Source: Polytrichum commune
Lineage: Eukaryota; Streptophyta; Polytrichopsida; Polytrichales; Polytrichaceae
Assembly: GCA_950295325.1 (NCBI GenBank)
Contig: OX485808.1
Span: 28,352,527 to 28,416,526 of the forward strand
Direction of reading: 5' to 3'
DNA: 64,000 bases
A program made the translations under genes and the position numbers. The notes under the pieces are model-generated. The model searched no databases. It saw nothing but the letters and a program-made list of their open reading frames with translations, and had not been told where the DNA came from. Of this stretch, positions 24,263-35,739 are shown in pieces. Numbering within the stretch: position 1 is the stretch's first letter; every line of letters begins with the position of its first letter.

Positions 24263-26660
24263 GATACTACGATTTTCAGAAGAGACATCCCATCAAACAT
24301 GTTCTTTCCAAGGTTTGGAAACAAATTATGAAGCAAAGTACTAGACACTTGTGATAACCTTGCCAAAACTAAAAACTACAAAACTACAAAAAAATTTAAA
24401 GGATTTGAACCAAAATTTTCAATTGATAAATTGGCATCATCCTTTTGAAAAGCCCTTCTTTAAAATTCAAAAATGATAAAGTTTTTGACTGAAGTTGTAC
24501 TTTTGTACCTGCTTTTGGTAGGGTAGGTGTGTTGGTGAGAGCCTCCAAACATTGTCTTCATACTCGGTTTAACACTATAATCAATTTGGAAGTAGGCATT
24601 GCAGACATGGTCCAAGGTTGGATAAGAGAGGTCAATCAAAACTTTGGTAGAGCTAGTCGTGCGATTAGGAGAATCTTATACATCGTATATTGTTCTTTGT
24701 GAAATAAAGTTACACAATTCATTCATTTTGGGAGCAAGCACAGTCAAGTATACAAAATATAGTGTTCCAATATACTACAACCATAAATGTTTGGCCAAAT
24801 GCCTCAAAGTAGTAGCAAAGTGTTGTTTAAATTGGATTTTTTTTCATGATGCCCTCTATTGTTGTGTTATGTACTCAAATATAAAATATCAAGCTCGGGG
24901 AGGTCACTAGCGAAAATCGTAGAAACAACGTGCGATAGAAAAATAAGGTCTAATATATTCATTGTAGATAAATTTTGCAAAAAACATACATATAATATAG
25001 GGGGTTCTTAAATAATGAAACATGTTTACATGTAAAATACCATCACATATAATGGCCTCTTTTATCTAGTCAGTATATGTAAAATAACATAGAAACAATT
25101 ACTAGAGGTAGCGGGTCTAGGGTAGGCTATGTGCTAGTGGATGAAAAGGGGTAATCTTCTATTGAAAAAACTTGCATGGATGACTTTGTAGGTTGGCTGG
25201 CTTGAACGTTATTGAACCAACGTATCCAATGTGGAGTTAATGTTTTCTACCTACGTGCCGGGAGGGAAAATTTAAGTGCGTTATTTGAATTGCAATCTTC
25301 ATTCCAATTTTCTTTGGCAGTATAAGTAAAATAGGGTATTTTAATATGATTCCCCAAAAAAACTATAATTATTGATATAGTGTATTAAAATACAAGTATT
25401 TTGAGAAGTACCATGCCTTGTAATCTTTTCTACAAGGTAAATAGCCCCCCGATAAATAGGTCCTGAGCGCATGTGTATGCATTAATATAAGAGGGAGTGA
25501 CCTCCTCGATATATCAAGATATGATTTATAAAACTTATCATTAAAAATACTACTATATAGGTAATGGCTAAATATATTTTTGAACATAAAATTCACGACC
25601 TTAAATATTTTGAAGTTGGATTTTTTTATCATATTCCTTTAATTTATTATAAACATGAGGGAACCATTACCAAGATTTATAGAAAAACATTAATTTTAAG
25701 TAATTTTATCATGTTTTAGACAAATTTTAGATGATTATATGTTCAATATATCTACTTGCACACTACTTGCACCGTCTTCTAGAATATGTAGACTTTTCTT
25801 GAAAAACATTTGTCAACTTGAACTGCATGGCTTTGTAGATCAATGTGTTTTTCAAAAATTTATGATTTTCCTCCACAAAATTCAAAATTAGTACATATTT
25901 TTGAATCACTTTCATCTAAACCTATGTAGGGTAATGGAGTTGTGTACCTTGATCGTCCTTGCATCCTTTTACAAAATTGATTTTGTGAAGTTGTGAATAT
26001 GGGCACCAAATCATGAAGTTGTTCACAACACGTAGTGAAATTTGTAGAAAGTTCAAGTTAAATTGGTTGTCTATATAGTGAACTTGGTTCATGATTCCAA
26101 TAAAATTGGTAGAACCTATTTCTACATTGGTTTGTAAAATCATGAAATTGAGTTTGCAATTTTGTGAATCCATCTTACCAAACGAGTATTTTTATGTTTG
26201 GTTATTAGAGTTATATGTGGGTTTGGTCCTTCTTTGAGAAAGCTTTCTATCAAGAGCCCATTAGCTTGTTATGCAACAAAGGCTATTTTGAATGTTGGGT
26301 GAATCTTTTGGGACCTCCTCTTTCAAGCTCTCAAACTTTGAGAGAAATTTAGGATCCAAAATAGGGTATGCACATGGGACCCACTGTTCTAACTCTCGGA
26401 TTGGCCTATGCAAGGCTAACTTGGTCCATCTTAGTTGGACAAGCTAGAAAGCCATTTTTAACAGCCTTACACCACTCTTTGTGTATGGTAATTTTAGCAT
26501 TAAGAAAAATTAAGTGACTTTGTGTTAATTCTTATAAACTCAAGGTTTGGGGCTAAACTTATGGATTCATCTCCTTTACTTTACGAATAACTCTATTGAT
26601 GCCATTCACCTATATATCAAAATCAAACAATGGTCTAAACTCTAGCGTTAAAAGATCTAA
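24263..26660. other. Intergenic; second copy of a dispersed repeat at its right side
   Basis: No gene was recognised in this AT-rich stretch. The interval 26,219-26,440 is the partner of the repeat at 7,329-7,545. Confidence 0.4.
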
Positions 26661-28043
26661 GGGCCGGTTTACACTATGGACCAGGGTGTTGTAAGAGCGT
26701 TGTAAGAGCGTTGATTGGTTGTTGAACACGTCCTGGGACCACTTCGATTTACACTAAGGAAAAATTTGACAAAGGGACCATGGAGGTCGAGTTCCCCAAA
26801 ATATAATTTTCAAAGCCTAATAAATGCACTAACATGGTCCAATGGGTCTTGCGGTGAGAGAGGCAAGATGGGTGGTACAGTTGGAAAAAGCAAGGTCCCA
26901 TGACAGTGAAATACCGTTATATTGATATTTTTAAGAATTGTTTTTTGGGGACTTTATATACAACTCTTCCCACTAGGTAAGGCTCACAAGGCATATTTTT
27001 CAACATCTATATGATGTAATGAATCTTGAGAAGGAAGTCCACCCTCTATGTGCCTAGATCATGTCATAGCCCATGAGACATACAATTTCTTCCATGCCCT
27101 ACCCCTTAAACTTGCTTCCACATGTTTCATCAAACAATGTGGGACATCTAGAACTCAAGAATTTGAGTGCAGATGTTTTTTTTGGTCTACGTAAAATATT
27201 ACAGTTAAAAAATGATAAAGAAAAATTTGTAGTCATTTAGCGACTGTAGATCAAGGTGGTCTAAAGAACCGCAATGGGAAAACAATTGTGATTCTTTTTT
27301 ACATAGTTGTCTACTACACTAAATAGGATATTTAGTGTTTGATACACTAAATACGAACACACACACTAAATATCAATAATCCTATGAAAGTAAGTAACAT
27401 TATATGTAAACTCAAACACTAAATATCAACTATGGTAATATGTGGAAGTTACATGTCTGAATTTTGTGTTAGTAAGGATATGGGAAAAAAATCGACAACA
27501 ATAATAGGAGAATTCCAACATATCTTCTAGCAAATTTCCTAACACTAATTTTCAAAGAATTAAAAATTAGTCTTGAGCGAGGTACGGTGGTAACAACATT
27601 AAATTTAAACAAACACTAAATATCTTATTTAGTGTAATGACAACACAAGGTACATGTCAGATGTAAATTACATTGAACATGTACAAATTAAATCACTCAT
27701 TTTTTTGTAAAAATTGTTGAGAGAAGATTTACAAGCCACATTTTTGACACATTTAATAAGAAGTGAAGACAAGTGAAGCCCAAGAGAAAACAAGAGAATG
27801 ATCAAACTTGAATTTTTTTTCAAAACTATCCATTCTCAACATGTATTAAAAAAAATTCAATACATTCACTTTTCGGTGCATGGTCATTCTTCTTGGTCCA
27901 CTTTTTGTTTACACCTAGTGAGGGGCCCAAGGCTTTCAAAACTAATTTTTTAAGAAGTCGGACCATGGAAGTTGGACCATGAACTCGGACCATTGAAAAC
28001 TCTTCTATGGTCCGACTTCATGGTCCATAGTGTAAACCGGCCC
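26661..28043. mobile_element. PIF/Harbinger-like non-autonomous element, 1.38 kb
   Basis: The ends GGGCCGGTTTACACTATGG and its inverse (CCATAGTGTAAACCGGCCC) are perfect terminal inverted repeats, flanked by TAA on both sides (26,658-26,660 and 28,044-28,046). A 3-bp TAA duplication with GGGCC-type ends fits PIF/Harbinger (Tourist-like) elements. Near the right end the word GGACCAT recurs as subterminal repeats. No transposase was found. A MITE of another family is nested at 27,313-27,637. The element ends about 160 bp before the PITH gene start codon, so it forms part of that promoter region. Confidence 0.8.
27313..27637 (-). mobile_element. MITE, ACACTAAATA family, copy 3, nested
   Basis: An inverted copy relative to 2,182-2,514. 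It starts TACACTAAATAGGATATTTA and ends ATATCTTATTTAGTGTAATG, with the shared internal blocks in reverse order. It lies inside the Harbinger-like element, so it inserted later. Confidence 0.75.
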
Positions 28044-28204
28044 TAAGTTATAGGTCTTTGTAGTTAGTTTAAAGCCAGGGCGCGTTCACACGAGAGAAGC
28101 ATCGGAGCAGGGGTTTGCTGCTCTCTCTCTCTGCGTTGTTTGTTTGTGCTTTGTTTGGTGCGTTGTTGTTGCGATTTGATTTCACTGCAAAAATTTCGAC
28201 CATC

Positions 28205-30132
28205 ATGGCCACCACCGCAACTCCAGTACAGCAGCTCCCTCTCGGTCAGGTACGCAAGGCGATCTTCCTCCTGTTCCTCACATCATTAGAAAAAGGGCCC
28301 TCCGACGAGCCCACGAAACAAATTTTCCAATGCTTTAGCCCTAAGCATGTCAATTTGGAGTTGAAGTGGTGGATTGGGTTTTGAAGTGGTTGGAAAGACG
28401 GGCAGGGTTATTTTATTTCTTTCGTTTATTGTTGGGTCGAGGCGGATGGGTCGGAAGGAGTGAGTAATATGATGGGTTTTGCGCAGATTTTCTACCAGGC
28501 GGATTAACCCTAAGCATGTCAATTTGAGGTTTGGGTTTTGGACTGCGTTGAAAAACCTGGGCAGGAATCTCCTAATGCTCCCATCTTCCGAATTTTCTGT
28601 TGTGTCGATGCCGATTTGTCGGTGTGATGGATTTTCGTAGATTTTTTGCACGAGGGGGATTAGCCTTAAACATGTCAAATTGACGTTTCAGTGTTGGATT
28701 GGGTTTTGGAGTGGTTGAAAATCTTGGCGGGAGTCTTTTATTTCGCTCATTTTTTGTTGGGTCGAGGTGGATGGGTCGGAAGTAGCGAGTAGTATGATGG
28801 GTTTTGCGCAGATTTTCCACGAGGTGGATTAACCCTGAGCATGTCATTTTGAGGTTTGGGTTTTGGAGTGCGTTGACGTAACTGGGCAGAAATCTTCTTT
28901 TTCTCCCCTTTTCTGTATTTTCTGTTGGGTCGATGCCAAAAGAGTAATCTTTATGATGGGTTTGCCAAGATTTTTCGTGAGGCGGATTAGCCCTAAGCAT
29001 GTGAATTTGAGGTTTCAGTGTTGAAGTGTGCTGGGAATTAGGTTCACTGATGTTTGACATATGGATATATCATTCTTATTGCTCTGCAATGTCAGGGAGT
29101 TTTGTTTATGGCATGTTGATATTTTTGTGTTGAGCTGGTGAAAGAGTGATAAATATCTTAGTGTCTGACTTAAGGGAATCAAAACCCTCGAGAGGTTTAT
29201 TTAAGGATTTTTTGTCGCGGTACTGGAATAGGTATTCTACCTCTTTCACTATGATTGCTGGACTTTGATTGTGCTTGATTCAAGTAGGGAAGACGACGAT
29301 ATATGGTCAAAACTCCTGAACATGCATGGTTCAAATTGAGTTTTTTTTGTGTAACACTTTTGCAATGACTGGTCTGTGAATCTCGTTTTAAATGAAGGAT
29401 GGCAACATCACCACGAGAACATCAAGTCATGGGTTTAATGAAAAAAATTGATCTCACCTTTCAAGACCGTCTTGGTTGAAATCTCAAAGCTCCCATTTTA
29501 TAGAAATTAGATTAGATTTAAAGCATGTACTAAAGTCTTTGTAATTTTTATCTATCTTGTGACTCAAAATTGAAGTTTTCCTGCAGGTGGATCTTGCAGA
29601 ATGCATTGAATGGCAATCTGTGGAATGTCTGAACGAGAAGTCAAACCACACATTTGTCAACGCCCTCAAGCAGGTCTCTACACATTTGCACTACGATTAT
29701 TGTTCTTCCAAATCTCGTTTGTTGCATTTGTTTCTCGAGTTTCTTCACGTTTTGCATCTTGTCTTCTCTAGATCTCATTATGATTCGAAGATTGGAAAAT
29801 GAGGTTCAGTTTATCATATCCAGTATATAAATAACTATATCAGCCTTCTTATGTGATGCATAATTTGACAAGGAATTATTAATTGAGTAACGCCAAGAGG
29901 AAGTTACTTTGTTGGAACTGCAACAATTGTACTCTTTCAAAGGATCTCTTTCATCACAGAATCAGTTAATCATGGGGTTTGAATTTTTGAGAGTTATTAT
30001 GGTTGCAGGGATATAGAGAAGATAATGCATTGCATCTAGAGAGTGATGCTGATGAGCAGCTGCTTCTCTTTATTCCATTCAATCAAGTTGTCAAGCTCCA
30101 TTCCTTGATAATCAGAGGTCCCCCAGAAGAAG
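28205..30132 (+). CDS. PITH-domain protein, first three exons (3' part not found)
   Basis: Exons are 28,205-28,249 (15 codons), 29,587-29,673 (29 codons) and 30,009-30,132, with the first two junctions in phase 0. They encode the start of a PITH domain: [17 protein letters not shown], then [22 protein letters not shown], then [16 protein letters not shown] and [12 protein letters not shown] is the C-terminal, proteasome-binding domain of thioredoxin-like TXNL1. Plants have a short stand-alone version of about 175 aa. The third exon ends at a good donor (GAAG|GTGAAG) in phase 1, exactly where the family continues with a KxxKFF-type strand. Reading through would stop after six more codons. I could not find the remaining exons before 35 kb, so the gene either has a very long intron or has lost its 3' half. 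Confidence 0.8.
28337..29045 (+). repeat. Dimeric tandem repeat in PITH intron 1
   Basis: The marker 'CCCTAAGCATGTCAATTTG' or a close variant recurs near 28,341, 28,510, 28,666, 28,834 and 28,992. Spacings alternate at about 169 and 157 bp. Units one and three share 'GGGTCGAGGYGGATGGGTCG'; units two and four share 'GTCGATGCC'. The array is therefore a duplicated A-B dimer of about 325 bp. Confidence 0.8.
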
Positions 30133-33100
30133 GTGAAGTTAATCAAGAATAGCGTTTCACACAATCAATATAGAAAACCATTGTGCGATGCATATTTGTC
30201 TACAAGTTGGTTTCATTTTGTGCAAGGTACTTGATGAGTTCCATGTTTTACAATTAGATGTTTAATTATAAAGTAGGGCAGAACTTGACATGGTATCTGG
30301 TGTATAATTGCATTAATCTATCATTAAGATGACAAAGATAATTTTAAATGGTAAGTCACAAAATTATAACCTCAATATTAATGAGGATTTTGTAATGAGG
30401 ATTCACTTCCGGAATGAAATCCCAATCAATTGCTTATTCACTAACTGGAAATGCACATATATACTGGATTTTAGACCTTCAAGGTGAAGTGCACTCAATA
30501 TGGGATTCGTAGTCAAGTGGCCTTCAAGAAGGCAAGGGCAAATTGTTTTTTCGAAGTTGGGCGGGATGGGCAACAATTTTCGATCGGGTTTAGAAATTTC
30601 TTTAGAGGGTTGCCCTAGACCAAATTTGAGACCCCCGAAAGTTCGTGAGGGGGTATTTAATGTCCGCCCATATTAATTACTTAAAAATAACCGGACTAGT
30701 AATCATAGGTTGGCAACGTATGATGCACCCACTTGTTTCTATATGAGGCATTTTTATTTTATCTAACCCCCTTTGTATTATTGCCTTAAGTATTAGATTA
30801 GACTAGGATTATTTAGAACTACTAAAACTTGGTATTTTTGAAACCCTTGAGACATGGAGCTGAGGACGTGAGGTAGTGTCTAAAGTGGTTCATCTCATCC
30901 GCAAAGATGAATGAACTCTCACTAATGAGAATACATGAGTGCCATGAATCCCCGGCCCAGGTTGGTCCTACCCATACAATACATTCACTTACCCATATAA
31001 TCCATCATTGATACACATTCTTCAAAAATCTTCAACACGTTCGTCTAAAATGGTACTAACCTAACCAAAATCCTCATACAAAATTGGATTACACCTGATA
31101 ATGGGTTTTTGCACTCCTTCCTTGTTCCATTAACTAATTCGCCGCTAGTCACGTCCAAGCGTGCAAAAACACCTCTCAAACTAGTATAATCCCCTAAAAC
31201 TTTTGTTTAAGGCTTGAAAATGTGCTCTGGACACTACCTACCAACTCCCATTTTTTGTCCGATTTGCCAACTTTTGAAGACCGATGTAAGCTTGGATCTA
31301 GCATCTCTAACCTTCTACCAACCTATGGTAGGGTTTTCGCGTCATTCTGACCACTTTCATGTTTCCTACTAGCTCACGTTTTTTGTCGAATCCGCCAACT
31401 TCCGAAGGTGGTTTTCGCAAACCAAGTCCAAATATGACCTCTCTAACATCCTACCAACCTATGGTACATTTTCCATGTCATTCTAACTACTTGCTCTGGA
31501 CGTCCTCTCATGAGCGTCATGTCCGTGCATACACACCCATTCTACTTTCTAATGCATTCTTTGGTACTACATCACAAGTTGTCTGATGCACCTTTTCAGT
31601 ATCACATTCAACACCTACATCTTGTCAACACTAAGGACTAAGTTAGCTTACAAGAAGAGCAATAATGGGATAATACCCACAATGAATCTATTATTCAAAT
31701 CCCTCTTTCAACACTTTACTGCTTGTTTTTTTCAGGATTGTGGTCCATCCGGACTGCCATACATTTCCAGGACGCTACCCATCCAGATCTAAAACTCACA
31801 AGCATACACACCTTCTCTAAGAGTGTAACCTATCTTCGCATATGTGTACTAAGAGAGCCAAAAGGCTTTAGGACAATCCTTATATACTTCAAAACAACTA
31901 CTTACTAGGTGGCCACCATGTCAAAACATTGCAACTAGTTGTCCTGACGTGTTTTTGCCCAATGTCCAGTTCATAACCAATTGGCACACTGAGGTCATAA
32001 AAAACGGTCAACTAGTAAAAGGCTTGCAATGCCAATTTAATAACTTTGGACCTACAAGTCATTTTTTGACAAACTAAGTTACTAACACCAAATAATTATT
32101 ATAATTGAATAAAATGTTCAATAATAAAACAATATAAACCAACTAGTGGACGTTCTAACAATTAATTGCATTAGGGACATATTTGACGTCAACTAGTAAA
32201 TTGGCATTTTTTGCCCTTTTGACAATTTGTGACCAACTAGCCAATTTTTGATGGGTTGGTTTACTATGGACATTTAGGTTCTTAAAACATAGTGTTAAAT
32301 TCTACCTTAACAACACCCAACATTTTTCACTCTCCTCTTAAATACTTTCATCCACCCTATCTCAACTTCAAGTCTTAGCCACACCTTCAACAATGTTTAT
32401 TCTTCATTAGAACCTTCTTTCTTATCCTTATCTAATTCTTTATTTCAACTAACCCTTATCCCTTCCTATATACTTCTACTTCTAAGGCTATTTCAATATA
32501 GGTAACTTCTAACTACCGTTGACAAAGATCCATGGCCTCCTTCTCTTACTCAAGAAAATAAGTATCTCCAATTGTGGCGACTGACCCAATTTTTTTTAAA
32601 TAAAAAACTATGAAAAAACATATAGCCACTATCTTTCTTGTGGTTGCACAACTCCAGACATACGAATTCACAAATTGATGATACAAAAAGGGAGATTTGA
32701 AATTATATTGCAACATGCAAAGGCAATCAATTTATCCTAGACACACAAACATAGGCTAAGTTACAAGTGAAAATTGAGATTGCACAAAATTGTCAATTTC
32801 CACATCTTGGTGTTCAAACTAATGCTTAACCCTCACTTTGATGATGCCACTTTGATGACCCTTATCGACATATTCAACTCAACTGCCAAGAGGACAAACA
32901 AACATGGTGATAGTTTTTGACTCATTCATGCTCATTGCCCAAGACTTGGCATGTCAAATGAAGGTGATGCATATAGTTGAGAAGTAGTGGAATACACATG
33001 CAAGTCTTGTATTAGGGTATATTTTACATGGTGTTTGCATGCTTTTGTGGTTGTTGCAACTAGGACATTGTTCTAATTTATTGGGTCCCCTAATTGTTAG

Positions 33101-34647
33101 CACTACACTAAATATTGTATTTAGTGTCACCAATTCTAGTTGTCTTGATCAATACTAATTGTAAACCCTGGTGTAGTGTTACCAATACTAAATGTTAACC
33201 TAACATTATTTATCATTCTTCTTAATGAAATTTGGGGATTATAAATTTACAGTGTTGCAAATATTGTCATTTACTAAGTGATATCTCATCCATGACAATA
33301 TTCATCACTAATTTGCTAGGATGCAAATTATGCCAAACTTTGTTTCAATAATTCGCATGGATTTCATGCATTAAGGTAGAAGTTCCATAAACCGTGAAAA
33401 TAAGGTGATTCGCATTGAAGATTTGGTCTTAAAATCTTGAGATAATTTTCCAAGATAGAAGAGAAGGAATCATGAAGAATGCAAGTTGTTGCATATTTTT
33501 ATTCCTTGTTAAAAAAATTCTACAATTTTTCAAAGTGGAAAGTTTGTCAAACCCCTTACTTGTCCACTAGATTCTCCTTAAACCAAAAACAATAATGCTC
33601 ATTTCCACATGGAACATCACCTAAACCAGTTAACTCATGAGTACATTAAATTGTGGTGGATGGTAATCAAACATGACCAAATGTATTGGTGATCAAGAAG
33701 TATATCTTATGAGAGATTATTCTCGATCAAGAAGAATGTCGTATGAGAATAATCAATCACCCCATGTAGACCGAAAGCTTCGCTGCACCCAAATTTGGTT
33801 GAATGTAAATGCATTTCAAGTTACCATCCTCGTAATTCTTCGTTTCAAAAATATCACTTCACTATTATGATGGAAATCTACTCCACATGTAGAGGGTAGT
33901 TCACTGGTTGGGTATTTCTACCTTGTGCGCAACCCATAGAATAATAGATGACAAGAGAAGGTAGGGTTTTGGCCAATGAATGAACTTGTCCATCATCTAA
34001 GACAATATTTGTTCACTCATTCATAAGAATGGCGTCATCAAAAAAAGTTATCAAATTGACATAAAATATCATATGACACAAAATACAAAATTTAGTTTAG
34101 TACAACTCTCCGTGACAAGGATTTCAACATACAAACTAAAAACAAGGGATCTATGCCATGACAAAAATGAATTATTCTCTAGCCACATGGCTTAAGTGCA
34201 AATTTGTGACTCCATAATGGAAAGAAGAAGTCCTCTTGAAGAAGATTGCTCTTTAGTATGTGTGCACACATTTGACATTTATGTGAATAAAACATGCCCA
34301 AAAACAATGGTTGAAACTTTGATAGTTGAGCACTTCGGAGCTCATCACAAAGGCCTTAAACCATCTCCGACTTTAGGTCGTCAATGGAATTAAAATATTT
34401 CAAATTTTAATAACTGATAAGATACTGAATGCAAATCAAACCCTGACACACGCACACGCATGCACGCATGCACGCATGCGCATGCACAACTATAGAACTA
34501 TATTTACGTATTTGTCATAAATATTATATTATATAAAACATTCACTCATAACTTGTGTCTTAAATTAGTTCCACTTCTTCTTCAAACCCTTAAAAGAAAT
34601 TGTATTGACTATAATAAAATCATTTTCAACTCTCATCTTTTGGTCTT
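30133..34647. other. Long non-genic stretch (intron or intergenic)
   Basis: No PITH exon or other gene was recognised. It holds the repeat at 30,342-30,660, a ~117-bp tandem pair at 31,240-31,490 ('CTACCAACCTATGGTA' in both), and a MITE-end fragment at 33,101-33,180 (CACTACACTAAATA ... GTGTAGTG). It also holds a CA/ATGC-rich simple repeat near 34,443-34,488. Confidence 0.4.
30342..30660 (+). repeat. Dispersed repeat, copy A (partner at 48.7 kb)
   Basis: Shares ordered blocks with 48,729-49,090 in the same orientation: 'AATGGTAAGTCACAAAA', 'TGCACTCAATATGGGA', 'GGCAAGGGCAA' and 'TTTTTTCGAAGT'. The two copies lie on either side of the large LINE. Confidence 0.7.
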
Positions 34648-35124
34648 TTGGGAAATGGAGAGGTTCGAGAGGAGTTTGATGTGGACGACCATTACGTGGG
34701 GCCTCCTAGTAGTCATCCTCCACCATCTTTCCGCATTGCAGTGGATTGTCATGAAGGCTATATGCTCATTTTGCGTCTTGGAGATGAGACATATGCAAAG
34801 CCAATGTGGGTGGCAAGAGCTTTGTCCAAACCAAATTTTGTAACTTCTAGCCCTCATTTTCGGCAAATTGAGGTGGAGTATTACCGACCGATGGCACGGA
34901 ATGAAGATGTGGTTCGGCATTACACGAATTGGGATACAAACCCAAACTTTCGGTGGAAGGTGGATTTTGAGCACGGTCCATCTTGGATAGATACAGGTTC
35001 CATATTCATAGCATGGAAACCACGGAAAAATCATACTGGATTAGTGTCCATCCCTCAAAAGTACATAGCTTTTGCTAAAGACAACCTTGCTCGGATCGAA
35101 CAAGAAGCATGCCACATTGAATGA
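34648..35124 (+). CDS. Orphan exon-like ORF, unrecognised Trp-rich protein fragment
   Basis: The frame is open for 158 codons with no in-frame ATG at its start; AG at about 34,659 could be a splice acceptor. The protein looks real: ILRLGDETYAKPMWVARAL, then IEVEYYRPMARN, FRWKVDFEHGPSW, FIAWKPRK and AFAKDNLARIEQEA. The spaced Trp and Tyr residues suggest a small beta-barrel module of the kind found in chromatin-reader proteins (BAH, Tudor and Agenet type). This is only an impression, and I cannot name the family. It could be the last exon of an interrupted gene or the C-terminal part of a transposon protein. The LINE target site begins 49 bp after its stop codon. Confidence 0.45.
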   Translation: MGNGEVREEFDVDDHYVGPPSSHPPPSFRIAVDCHEGYMLILRLGDETYAKPMWVARALSKPNFVTSSPHFRQIEVEYYRPMARNEDVVRHYTNWDTNPNFRWKVDFEHGPSWIDTGSIFIAWKPRKNHTGLVSIPQKYIAFAKDNLARIEQEACHIE

Positions 35125-35172
35125 GAAGTTGGTAGGATTGTGTTATCATAATAATTATAGTTCCATATTTAA

Positions 35173-35184
35173 CTATAGTAGGTA
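35173..35184. repeat. Target-site duplication of the LINE, left copy
   Basis: CTATAGTAGGTA, identical to 48,006-48,017 on the other side of the element. Confidence 0.85.
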
Positions 35185-35187
35185 AAG

Positions 35188-35232
35188 AAGAAAAAGAAGA
35201 AGAAGAACTCCGGTCCCTACCAGGGACCGGAG
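35188..35232 (-). other. LINE 3' terminus: hairpin plus TTC-rich tail
   Basis: On the minus strand the last element bases are CCGGTCCCT, a 3-nt loop, AGGGACCGG (35,212-35,232), then a run made almost only of TTC/TTTC (35,187-35,211), then the target duplication. A 9-bp perfect stem right before a short simple tail suggests an RNA structure used in target-primed reverse transcription. That role is inference. Confidence 0.6.
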
Positions 35233-35361
35233 TGAATAAAGTGTCTGTTCGTAGGACAACCGTGGCCGTACCCCAGGGTAGCGGCGTTGGGTGTAATACT
35301 ACTTCACCCTTTGCAGGGAGTAGACACTATGTTAGTAACCGATGTTTTAACCGGTTGAACC

Positions 35362-35381
35362 GGGGGGGGGGGGGGGGGGGA
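35362..35381. repeat. G homopolymer of about 20
   Basis: A poly-G run (poly-C on the LINE sense strand) sits in the LINE 3' region beside an AACCGGTT palindrome. Length is prone to sequencing error. Confidence 0.8.
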
Positions 35382-35522
35382 GGGTGGTGTGTAGGGTGCA
35401 TGGGTTTTAATTTAGAATTGTGTGGGTTTTTCTACTTCATTGGAGACGGGAAGCGTGCGTATTTGTTTGAGTATAAATGATGGTTGATTGTGTTGTTGGT
35501 CACCAAGTCATGGTTCCAAGGT

Positions 35523-35573
35523 TGGTTGGATAAGGACGTGCGTGTTGTATTAATACGGTCCGGGTTCGATTCG
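35523..35573 (+). other. tRNA-like Pol III box pair inside the LINE 3' region (antisense)
   Basis: On the plus strand TGGTTGGATAAGG (box A-like, 35,523-35,535) is followed about 27 bp later by GGTTCGATTC (box B-like, 35,563-35,572). The spacing is right for a tRNA-derived promoter. No clover-leaf tRNA could be completed. It may be a SINE head captured in the 3' region, or chance. Confidence 0.4.
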
Positions 35574-35739
35574 CGTTGAATTCGTCTGAGCGTGTTAGTG
35601 CAATACACTTTGACTTGGTGCTGCAAGTGAGTTAATCATAGGTAGGAAAGTTGTACCAACCAGCCGGCTACTCCCCGCCTTTCTGAGCTATAGGTGGTAA
35701 CTTAATAACTAGTGGTCTGACCACTACCCCTCTCTAATT

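Noticed and set aside
28286-29060. Minus-strand frames of 130 and 162 codons in PITH intron 1
   Set aside because: They run through the A-B repeat and show the same peptide repeated; no independent support.
34553-34843. Alternative frame using the ATG at 34,655 over the orphan ORF
   Set aside because: The TTG-side frame has the protein-like Trp/Tyr pattern; this one does not and ends sooner.
35523-35573. A genuine tRNA gene in the LINE 3' region
   Set aside because: Box A-like and box B-like sequences are present, but I could not form the acceptor and anticodon stems.
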